Shown: piece after piece, positions 1 to 5,970 of the stretch | Layout: the number at the start of each line of letters is the position of its first letter | Numbering within the stretch: the stretch's first letter is position 1 | Origin: CAZGUX01 sp046160045 | Lineage (GTDB): Bacteria; Acidobacteriota; Terriglobia; Bryobacterales; Bryobacteraceae | Assembly (NCBI GenBank): GCA_046160045.1 | Contig: JBJXGR010000541.1 | Span: forward strand, 1-8,122 | Direction: 5' to 3' | DNA length: 8,122 nucleotides | Position numbers and translations under genes: made by a program | The notes under the pieces: generated by a model | What the model saw: only the letters and a program-made list of their open reading frames with translations | Told to the model about the DNA's origin: nothing | Databases searched by the model: none

Positions 1-2
1 GG

Positions 3-395
3 GTGGAGCACAAACTGCGCCCTGGCGTCCGGAACCCGCTCACCGAAGAAACCCGGTTCTCGCCGGCGGACTTTGTCCAGGAGGATGCCGGCAACTTCGA
101 GGAGAAGATGCCTCCCCTGATGCTGCGGCAATTGCATCCCGTACGAACCCATGCCGGGCAGCACTTCAGTCTGCAGCCGAATGGTCAGTCGGCTCTGGCG
201 GCGCAATGCGACAATGCCCGTCCGACCACGATCATCATGTTCGACAACGCTCCCCTGGCGACCAACTATGGCGGCCCGAGTCTGTTAACGGCCTGGGTAC
301 CGCCGCAACTGTACTCCAAGCCCGGCCGGTACCTGGTTCACCTGGTCAACGATTTCGGAGAGTCCAACCGGCTGGAGTTTGTGGTGGAGGAGTGA
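3..395 (+). CDS. C-terminal part of a protein ending in a TIG/Ig-like beta domain (5' truncated)
   Basis: The frame is open from the left edge and ends in TGA at 393-395. The GTG at base 3 is probably internal, so this is the tail of a longer protein. About 130 residues are visible. The first ~40 are polar and show no recognisable domain. Residues ~43-130 look like an IPT/TIG-type immunoglobulin-like fold: a PV..HAGQ.F strand pair, then FDNAPLATNYGG, the strand LLTAWVPPQLY, and a closing GRYLVHLVNDFGESN followed by a hydrophobic last strand. The pattern of 'value accessible through a named quantity, then VP..LY, then G.Y.V.V.N..GESN' is common in bacterial surface or secreted proteins, where such domains serve as spacers or binding modules. 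Without the N-terminus the parent protein cannot be named; a membrane or exported protein is likely. Its last 50 bases overlap the end of the convergent glycosyltransferase gene. The coding call is firm, the fold call moderate. Confidence 0.7.
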   Translation: MEHKLRPGVRNPLTEETRFSPADFVQEDAGNFEEKMPPLMLRQLHPVRTHAGQHFSLQPNGQSALAAQCDNARPTTIIMFDNAPLATNYGGPSLLTAWVPPQLYSKPGRYLVHLVNDFGESNRLEFVVEE

Positions 396-3300
396 ACGGC
401 GCAAAGGCGGCGTACGAAGCGGATCCGTCCAACACTAACTTTCGAACCTGAAGGTTGTGCCGTCCAGCCAACACCTCCACCCGGCGCCGGAAATCAGGCG
501 TGTCGGGCCAGGCCCCGACCTGGCGAATGCACAGCAGCGTCAGTTCAGGGAGTTGACTGTTGCGCACACATTCCGCCAGATCCTTATACCATCCCTCATC
601 CAGGAGATCCAGGTTCCACCGTGGGGTCTTGTCGCGAAAGACCAACAGCCTGGCGCCATCCTTCTCCAGCCGAAACTGCTCGATGGTCTGGCCTGGCGAC
701 CAGGGGACCTGGTGACGCCACGACCAGTCACGGTGGTGGATGAAGAACGCGATGAGGTTGTACTGGTCCAGGTACACGCCCTGGGGCCGGGGAAAGGCGG
801 AGTAATAACCCCGTATCTGATCCGCACTGTGATCTTTGCTCAGGACGGGGAAGGCTCGAATCTGGTTCACCGACAGGTACGCGACCGCCATGGCGCACAG
901 GACCAGTATCTGTTTGCGGAAGCGCTCCTCCTTCACCAGCCCAGCCAAACGATCAAGGAAAACGTAAAAGCCCGTTAGCAGGAACGGAAACACGATGAAC
1001 TGATGCCTCAGCCGGCCTCCAAACGGATACTTGCCCATTACCGAGGCGATCACGATGAGACCCACAATCAGCAGAGAAAAGCTCAGCGGCGCGGCCGCCG
1101 GGACGTCCTCCGTCTTCCGGTGGAATGGGGTGAGGTGAAACGCCAGCACCAGCAGGACCACGAATGTCATCGCAAGCGACAGGAAGTCTTCCCCTCGAGG
1201 GATGGGGATGGGGGCGAACAGGTTGAATGTGTTGTGTGCATTCCGCAGCAGGAACGAAAGGAGGGTTTCTCTTCCAGGTTGATAGTAGTGCTCCGGAAGA
1301 TGATTGAGCAACAGGAGCAAACGGCTTCCATGCGCGGCGTAGAGACAACCCGCCACGGACACAATCGCCAGAGCGCGCGTGGCAAGCCCAACCCGCCGCT
1401 TCGTCAGATAGATCAGAAGCGCGCACCGGTACTCGCGGTTGGCCACCGCCACCGCCGCTGGATAGACGGCGCACGCCATGAGAAAGAACGCCGTGTAGTA
1501 GTGGGTCAGCAACGCGAGGATGGAGAAAACGGTAAATCGCGTTTCCGCCCCGGGGCTGGTCTCCGCATCCGCGCGCAACAATGTCACGTATTGGTGGAAT
1601 GCCGCCAGCACGAAGAACGTGGCGAGCATGTAAGGCCGCACCTCGACCGACATTACGATGGCCGCCATGGAACCGCCAAAGGCCAGCGCGGCCAGCGGGC
1701 CGGAGAAAGGCTGCCGGCTGAGAGTGCCGACGATCTTGCCAACGAGGATGATCGATCCAAGACCGGCCAGAAGCGGTATGGACCGACAGACCAGCCGCGT
1801 CGAGTCTACCAGCAAAGGAAGCTTCAGGAACAGGTAGAACAGCGGCGGATGGGCGGTCTGTGCAAGCTCCCATCGCAGGGTGTTCCACGTATTCTGACTG
1901 GCAATGAAGATGTCCCAGTAACCGTCGTATTCGATATGGTGGTGTACTCCCAAATAGAGTCGAGGAATTGCTCCCAGAAGGGCGATCACCGGTAAGATCA
2001 GCCAGCCCTGGAAGAACATCGGCCTGATCTGCTGTAGGAAACTCCAACTCCTTTGGACGATCGCTGCGTTCTTCCAGGCTGCCGGTCCGGCCGTCGCCCG
2101 AAGCGGAGGTGCGATACCAACCAGCCACACCAGCGCCATCGCGAGGACCAGGTCAAACAGCAGCGAAAAGAGGAACATGTGCTTGATCGGATCGATCGTG
2201 CCTTCCGCCAGGGCCACCAACAGGAATTGCATTCCCGCCATCGTCATCAGCGCCCCCGCCAGTTCCAGATACATTCGATTTTTCACCAGGCGCTGGCGCC
2301 AGTAGAGCGCCGCGGCTCCGGTGGCGTTCAGGCCGAAGAACAGCAGGAGGCCGAGGAGGCTCGCCGGAAACAGAGACCGCCTGATCCCGCTCCACCAGGC
2401 AAACGTACCGCTCCGGGCAAAAGGGGCGTACCCGGCGGATTGTTCGAAATTCCCCAAACCCGGGCGCAGCCGCAATGCGAACGTCGCACTCCGGTCGAGG
2501 AGACCCCACAGCCGCCCCGGATGCCTGCAATAAAACAGGATGATTTTGCCGTAGTGGATTTGGTCGAAGAACGCCTGCCTGAGCTCCTGGCCACCGAAAG
2601 GAACGGCCGGCATGTAGGGATGCGTACCGGCATACTTGCCGAGCGCGGGGCTTAACCCCAATTCCACCAGATCCCGCTCGGGCGCAGGCGAGTGGGCCAG
2701 GAGTTCGCTAAAGACGGCGACGTACTGCGACGTCATGACCACCATCTTTCGCGGCGTGATGGCGTAATAGACGGCGGAGACCGCCAGAACGGCGAGGGCA
2801 ATGGCGATCGATGCCACACGCCAGCGCCGTTCTCCATTCAGCACCGCCAGCCGCGCCGAATACGCCGCCACGATCACGCCCAGTGGCGCGTTCTGCGGCT
2901 TGGCCGTCACAAACAGCAACGCCGCCAAAGCCCACAGCGCCAGCAGCGGCCAGGAAGGCGCTTCGATGAGCAGCAGCGCCGCGGCAAATGCGGCAAGCAG
3001 GAACACATAGGACGCTGGTTCGCTGTAAAACGAGTTGAAGTACGAGACGTAGCCGACGTCGGTGAACATCACGAGCGCCAGCCCATAGATCGTCACGCGC
3101 CGCGGGAGGCTCATCCCGCGCGCGTACCTCAGCAGAAGCCACATCACCCCCAGCAGGACCGCCAGATACACGATCGCCAGCGACCGAAGCTCGAACCAGC
3201 CATCCTTTGACAGCAGGCTGTTGACAGGCATGGACGCCCACACCAGCAAGTCCTGTGAGGAGCGGAACCCGCCGTCCCAATTAAAAGCCGGATCAAACCG

Positions 3301-3480
3301 GTACCGTGAGATGAAATAACTGAAGAAGCGGTCTTTGGGACTCTGAATGTCCGATCCGAGGAGAAACCGCGCCATGACGCGCGGGAAGTCGCCGTTATCG
3401 GCCAGGCCAACCAGGGGTGGGATCGCCACTTGACAAAGCACGGCGGCCGCCACAAGGGCCACCAGAGATCGTTCCAGCAT
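346..3480 (-). CDS. Fusion membrane protein: DNGDF-family polytopic module plus GT39/PMT-type glycosyltransferase (1044 aa)
   Basis: This is one uninterrupted frame from ATG (3478-3480) to TGA (346-348), with two halves. Residues 1-460 are a multi-span membrane module closely related to the upstream gene product. Shared blocks are DNGDF (28-32), YRFDP (60-64), TDVGYVSYFNSFYSEP (140-155), KYAGTHPY (282-289), RHPGRL (319-324), LDRSATFAL (328-336) and EGTIDPIKHMFLF (426-438). Residues ~490-870 resemble GT-C glycosyltransferases of the GT39/PMT_2 class: an acidic first-loop motif EYDGYWD (517-523), AHPPLFY (543-549), VEVRPYM (612-618), THYYTAFF (659-666) and GRLRHQF (822-828). Members of that class transfer a sugar from a polyprenyl-phosphate carrier on the periplasmic side. 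Residues ~875-1044 form a largely soluble tail, probably periplasmic. Typical GT39 proteins are about 450-600 aa, so the length is explained by the fusion. The gene starts 9 bases after the upstream stop codon, with no clear Shine-Dalgarno, which suggests translational coupling. Donor and acceptor are unknown. Confidence 0.85.
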   Translation of the reverse strand: MLERSLVALVAAAVLCQVAIPPLVGLADNGDFPRVMARFLLGSDIQSPKDRFFSYFISRYRFDPAFNWDGGFRSSQDLLVWASMPVNSLLSKDGWFELRSLAIVYLAVLLGVMWLLLRYARGMSLPRRVTIYGLALVMFTDVGYVSYFNSFYSEPASYVFLLAAFAAALLLIEAPSWPLLALWALAALLFVTAKPQNAPLGVIVAAYSARLAVLNGERRWRVASIAIALAVLAVSAVYYAITPRKMVVMTSQYVAVFSELLAHSPAPERDLVELGLSPALGKYAGTHPYMPAVPFGGQELRQAFFDQIHYGKIILFYCRHPGRLWGLLDRSATFALRLRPGLGNFEQSAGYAPFARSGTFAWWSGIRRSLFPASLLGLLLFFGLNATGAAALYWRQRLVKNRMYLELAGALMTMAGMQFLLVALAEGTIDPIKHMFLFSLLFDLVLAMALVWLVGIAPPLRATAGPAAWKNAAIVQRSWSFLQQIRPMFFQGWLILPVIALLGAIPRLYLGVHHHIEYDGYWDIFIASQNTWNTLRWELAQTAHPPLFYLFLKLPLLVDSTRLVCRSIPLLAGLGSIILVGKIVGTLSRQPFSGPLAALAFGGSMAAIVMSVEVRPYMLATFFVLAAFHQYVTLLRADAETSPGAETRFTVFSILALLTHYYTAFFLMACAVYPAAVAVANREYRCALLIYLTKRRVGLATRALAIVSVAGCLYAAHGSRLLLLLNHLPEHYYQPGRETLLSFLLRNAHNTFNLFAPIPIPRGEDFLSLAMTFVVLLVLAFHLTPFHRKTEDVPAAAPLSFSLLIVGLIVIASVMGKYPFGGRLRHQFIVFPFLLTGFYVFLDRLAGLVKEERFRKQILVLCAMAVAYLSVNQIRAFPVLSKDHSADQIRGYYSAFPRPQGVYLDQYNLIAFFIHHRDWSWRHQVPWSPGQTIEQFRLEKDGARLLVFRDKTPRWNLDLLDEGWYKDLAECVRNSQLPELTLLCIRQVGAWPDTPDFRRRVEVLAGRHNLQVRKLVLDGSASYAAFAPFTPPPQTPAGWTLRNR

Positions 3481-3489
3481 GCCAAGGCT

Positions 3490-4986
3490 TTAGTATAAGC
3501 GGCTCCCACCCCGTTTTCGGCCGGACCGGCCGGACCGGCCCCTCACGATCCCCGCCACGGCGGGAGCCGCAGCCGCCCCCAAGCCGGCCAGCCACACGAG
3601 CGACACGGTCAGGCAGATATCGAACAGAGCGCAGAACAGAAACATGTGCTTCATCGGGTCAATCGTGCCTTGCAACACCGACACCATCCCGTATTGCGAG
3701 ATCGCCATCAACACCAGCACCCCATACAATTCCAGCGCCAGTTGCCGTCCTCCTTCGGACTTCCAATAGAGCCACGCCGCCACCGCCAGATTCAGTCCGA
3801 AAAACAGCGTCAGCGACCACAGCCGCTGAGGCGCGATGAGTCTGTGCAGCGTACTCCAGTGGCTGAAGGCCCGGCTCTGCGCGCCACCAATCAACCCCGC
3901 CGACTTCTCGAAGTTCCCCAGGGTCTTCGGGCGCAGCAGGAGAGCGAAGGCGGCGCTTCGATCCAGGGATGCAACGAGCCGTCCGGGATGGCGAAAATAG
4001 AAGCTGGCCAGGCGGCCGAACGACATGTGGTCGAAAAACGTCCTCTGAAACTCGGGATCCGCGGTGGGAGCGCCGGGCTGGTAGGGGTGTGTGCCCGCGT
4101 ATTTCGCCAAGTCCGGACTTAAGCCCAGATCCACCAGATCCGCCCGCGGATCGGGGGAATGCTTGAGCATCTCCGAGAAGACCGACACATAGTACGTGGT
4201 GCCGCTGATGCTCTCGGGAGCCAGCCGGTAGCTGGCGCCGGCGCAGACGAGGAGGCCGATCGCGCCGGCGCCGCAGGTCCCGCGCCACAGCCGATTCGTT
4301 TGAAGGAACAGGAGCCTCAGGCTGAACACCGCCAGAAGAACGCCGGGGAGTGCGTACTGAGGCTTGGCCGCCGCAAACAGAAAAGCAGCCCCAAAATACG
4401 GCAGCAGCCATGCCGGGTGCGCCGCCTCGTTTCGCTGGATCACCAGTAACGCCGGCGCCAGCGCGACGAGCAAAAACACGAGTCCGGTCGGCTCGCTGTA
4501 GAAGGAATTGAAGTAGGCTACATAGCCCACATCGGTCAAGGCGAGAACCAGCATCGCCCGGCACAGAGAACGTCCTGGCGGACTCAGCACTCGCGACCAG
4601 ATCAGCAGCAACCACGCCGCCATGAGCGCGATTGCCAGATAAAGGAGCCCGATGATGCGGATATCGAACAGCCCATCCTCCGACACTAGACGGTTGATGG
4701 GGATCGCGAGCATCACCAGGAGTGTCGTGGAAGAAAGGAATCCGCTCTTCCACTGTTGCTTCGGGTCGAAGCGGTACTTGGCGTTGAAAAAATAGAAAAA
4801 CCGATCTTCGTATGCTGCGGACACATGGTCAAGATGGAAACGGCTGATGATTCTTGGAAAATCGCCGTTGTCGGCCATCCCGATAGAAGGCGGAACCACC
4901 AATTGGTAGAGGCCGGCCACGGTGATCACGCTGAGGATGACCCATTCGAAGCGTGTGGGCCTGCGTGACAGTGCGGTCTGCTGCAT
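3490..4986 (-). CDS. Polytopic membrane protein of the DNGDF family, stand-alone paralogue (about 498 aa), putative GT-C-like enzyme
   Basis: A membrane protein with many hydrophobic spans; I cannot name a characterised family with certainty. Numbered from ATG 4986, TM1 (~15-34) follows a basic N-terminus (SRRPTRFEW). This predicts N-in, placing ADNGDF (38-43) in the first outer loop, where GT-C glycosyltransferases carry their catalytic acidic residues; that analogy is inference. Further blocks are TDVGYVAYFNSFYSEP (151-166), KYAGTHPY (295-302), RHPGRL (332-337), LDRSA (341-345) and GTIDPMKHMFLF (440-451). All recur in the N-terminal half of the downstream fusion gene; 15 of 16 residues match in the TDVGY block. 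The protein ends in an Arg/Gly-rich basic tail, probably cytoplasmic. The frame extends upstream to a TTG at 5035-5037, but ATG 4986 is preferred: AAGGGAGA lies directly before it, although its spacing is very short, and a candidate promoter overlaps the TTG. Some related proteins may be annotated as glycan-biosynthesis hexose transferases; I hold that loosely. Confidence 0.82.
   Translation of the reverse strand: MQQTALSRRPTRFEWVILSVITVAGLYQLVVPPSIGMADNGDFPRIISRFHLDHVSAAYEDRFFYFFNAKYRFDPKQQWKSGFLSSTTLLVMLAIPINRLVSEDGLFDIRIIGLLYLAIALMAAWLLLIWSRVLSPPGRSLCRAMLVLALTDVGYVAYFNSFYSEPTGLVFLLVALAPALLVIQRNEAAHPAWLLPYFGAAFLFAAAKPQYALPGVLLAVFSLRLLFLQTNRLWRGTCGAGAIGLLVCAGASYRLAPESISGTTYYVSVFSEMLKHSPDPRADLVDLGLSPDLAKYAGTHPYQPGAPTADPEFQRTFFDHMSFGRLASFYFRHPGRLVASLDRSAAFALLLRPKTLGNFEKSAGLIGGAQSRAFSHWSTLHRLIAPQRLWSLTLFFGLNLAVAAWLYWKSEGGRQLALELYGVLVLMAISQYGMVSVLQGTIDPMKHMFLFCALFDICLTVSLVWLAGLGAAAAPAVAGIVRGRSGRSGRKRGGSRLY
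3518..3540. repeat. GC-only 9-bp tandem repeat in the C-terminal tail codons
   Basis: The 9-base unit ggccggacc runs about 2.5 times just inside the 3' end of the stand-alone DNGDF gene. On the minus strand it encodes GRSGRSGR, which gives the basic tail. The outer arms (3519-3524 and 3535-3540) are complementary, so the transcript could form a very stable hairpin about 30 bases before the stop codon and about 40 bases before the next start. Whether it affects read-through or coupling to the fusion gene is not visible from sequence. Confidence 0.6.
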
Positions 4987-5012
4987 TCTCCCTTGGCCGG
5001 CTCGTGGCTCGT

Positions 5013-5042
5013 ATGGTAGCCGCCCGGTTTCCCTCAAGTCAA
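5013..5042 (-). promoter_or_regulatory. Candidate sigma70-type promoter for the membrane-protein operon
   Basis: Read on the minus strand, TTGACT (bases 5042-5037) matches the -35 consensus at 5 of 6. It is followed after 18 bases by TACCAT (5018-5013), 4 of 6 to the -10 consensus. Transcription would start near 5006, leaving a leader of about 20 bases before ATG 4986. The -35 overlaps the alternative TTG start at 5037, so if this promoter is real the longer protein cannot be made from it. Confidence 0.35.
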
Positions 5043-5061
5043 ACGGACGTCCGGCAACGTC

Positions 5062-5067
5062 TATACT
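5062..5067 (+). promoter_or_regulatory. Candidate -10 box (TATACT) for the methyltransferase gene
   Basis: TATACT matches the sigma70 -10 consensus TATAAT at 5 of 6. It ends 6 bases before the GTG start at 5074, so transcription would begin at or next to the start codon and give a leaderless or near-leaderless message. No good -35 lies at the right distance (the best is about 3 of 6 at 5038-5043). A 10-bp perfect palindrome, cggacgtccg (5044-5053), lies between this box and the divergent promoter and could be an operator, but a palindrome this short may be chance. Confidence 0.25.
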
Positions 5068-5073
5068 GAAGCC

Positions 5074-5901
5074 GTGCCCGCGTTAAAAGCCCACTGGCCT
5101 CCCGTGCTTCCCGCCCATGTCGACTTCGACGCCCTTCGCGCGAAAGTGGACGACGTGGCCGCCCGGTCGCCGTATGGCTGGGGCCACGCCATCGATTTCG
5201 GCCCGTACCGCAAAGAAGGCCTTCTGGCCGATAACTATCTGAAAATCGCCAGCCTGCTCGATGAGTGGGACTGGTGGGGCAACCTGCGGGGCGGCTCGGC
5301 CGCCGATGTCGGATGCTTTACCGGCGGCCTGACGCTCTACATGGCCGCCCACGGTGCCGCCAGTATTTATGCGATCGACGAAATTCCCACCCATCTGGAA
5401 CAGTGCCGCCTGGTCGTGGATGCCTTCGAAGTCCGCCAGGTTGAGTGCCTGCAGACCAGCCTCTACCACCTCGAACGCTACATCCCGCCAGCCAGCCTCG
5501 ACGTCATTCTCCTGAGCGGTGTCCTCTACCACCTGAGCGACATGCTGGTCGGCCTGGTGATCCTGCGCAAACTACTTAAGGACGACGGCGCTCTCATCAT
5601 CGAATCATTCGCGGTCGACGATTTCGAACACTCCTACGCCAATTTCGGGCGCTTTGTCGCGGGCGCTTGGTGGCAACCCACCGCACTGTGCATTCAGGAC
5701 ATGTGCGAATTCACAGGATTTGAAAAAGCCGACGTGCGGTTCTACTGGACCGACCGCTGTCTGGCGCGCACACGCAAACTGCCTGGCGAACCGGCTTTCA
5801 AACGCGGCATGAACTATTCCTTTCCGGATATCCACGACGCCCGGCCGCGGGGCATGGATTTGAAGGCCATGGCTCCCGCCCCTATGACGAAAATCGGGTA
5901 A
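5074..5901 (+). CDS. Class I SAM-dependent methyltransferase, CmoB/DUF1698-like (275 aa)
   Basis: A predicted cytoplasmic Rossmann-fold methyltransferase that uses S-adenosylmethionine. Motif I is ADVGCFTGGLT (77-87). The acidic residue after beta-2 is in YAIDEIP (99-105), and GVLYHL (149-154) is the post-motif typical of this group. Then DGALIIES (171-178) forms the next strand. The N-terminal WGHAIDFGPYRKEGLL (36-51) and the later RFVAGAWWQPTALCIQDMC (193-211) resemble the layout of the tRNA U34 enzyme CmoB and of DUF1698 proteins, in which a conserved W.H.I.LG segment precedes the SAM fold. The neighbourhood contains no tRNA-modification partner (no CmoA), so I read it as a CmoB-like enzyme of other specificity, perhaps acting on a sugar, lipid or small molecule. 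The GTG start at 5074 has only a weak upstream purine stretch (TGAAG). The radical SAM gene follows on the same strand 69 bases later and they are probably co-transcribed. The family call is good; the substrate is unknown. Confidence 0.85.
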   Translation: MPALKAHWPPVLPAHVDFDALRAKVDDVAARSPYGWGHAIDFGPYRKEGLLADNYLKIASLLDEWDWWGNLRGGSAADVGCFTGGLTLYMAAHGAASIYAIDEIPTHLEQCRLVVDAFEVRQVECLQTSLYHLERYIPPASLDVILLSGVLYHLSDMLVGLVILRKLLKDDGALIIESFAVDDFEHSYANFGRFVAGAWWQPTALCIQDMCEFTGFEKADVRFYWTDRCLARTRKLPGEPAFKRGMNYSFPDIHDARPRGMDLKAMAPAPMTKIG

Positions 5902-5916
5902 AGCGCATTGTGCGCT
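5902..5916 (+). other. Short intercistronic hairpin after the methyltransferase stop
   Basis: AGCGCA (5902-5907) and TGCGCT (5911-5916) form a perfect 6-bp stem with loop TTG, immediately after the TAA at 5899-5901. There is no T-tract behind it, so it is not a standard intrinsic terminator; an RNA-processing or stability element is possible. The loop TTG is also the first possible start codon of the radical SAM frame, and this structure makes it a poor choice. Confidence 0.3.
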
Positions 5917-5961
5917 ATCCTGTCAACACACGAGGGACCGGCCGCCAATTTTCGACAGAAC

Positions 5962-5965
5962 GAGG
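5962..5965 (+). promoter_or_regulatory. Ribosome binding site that decides the radical SAM start
   Basis: GAGG lies 5 bases upstream of GTG 5971, a normal spacing. The earlier in-frame TTG at 5908 has no comparable site and sits in a hairpin loop. The extra 21 residues it would add are not like the start of a radical SAM domain, so GTG 5971 is chosen. Confidence 0.45.
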
Positions 5966-5970
5966 CATGC

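Noticed and set aside
457..978. Plus-strand frame of about 173 codons opposite the glycosyltransferase tail
   Set aside because: The composition looks partly protein-like, but it is antisense to well-supported coding sequence and shows no recognisable domain or ribosome site.
1003..1995. Plus-strand open frame of about 330 codons opposite the fusion gene
   Set aside because: An antisense shadow of a GC-rich gene: rich in Arg, Gln and His, no hydrophobic segments or motif, no ribosome site.
953..2128. Long open frame on the minus strand (about 391 codons) inside the fusion gene
   Set aside because: It is a shifted frame of the same strand. The translation is rich in Gly, Arg, Pro and Ser with no domain motifs, while the overlapping 1044-aa frame has clear membrane and glycosyltransferase motifs.
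3551..3564. Palindrome cccgcc-ac-ggcggg as a terminator
   Set aside because: It lies inside coding sequence, the loop is too short for the full stem, and no T-tract follows on either strand.
3659..4753. Minus-strand frame of about 364 codons inside the stand-alone membrane gene
   Set aside because: Out-of-frame reading of a real gene with Arg/Gly/Ala-rich low-complexity translation; the true frame carries motifs shared with the paralogue.
4987..5037. TTG start giving 17 extra residues to the stand-alone membrane protein
   Set aside because: No Shine-Dalgarno before it, and it overlaps the candidate -35 box; the ATG at 4986 gives a normal N-in membrane protein start.
5908..5970. Upstream TTG start for the radical SAM protein
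   Set aside because: No ribosome site, the codon sits in the loop of a hairpin, and the added residues show no domain; GTG 5971 has GAGG at normal spacing.
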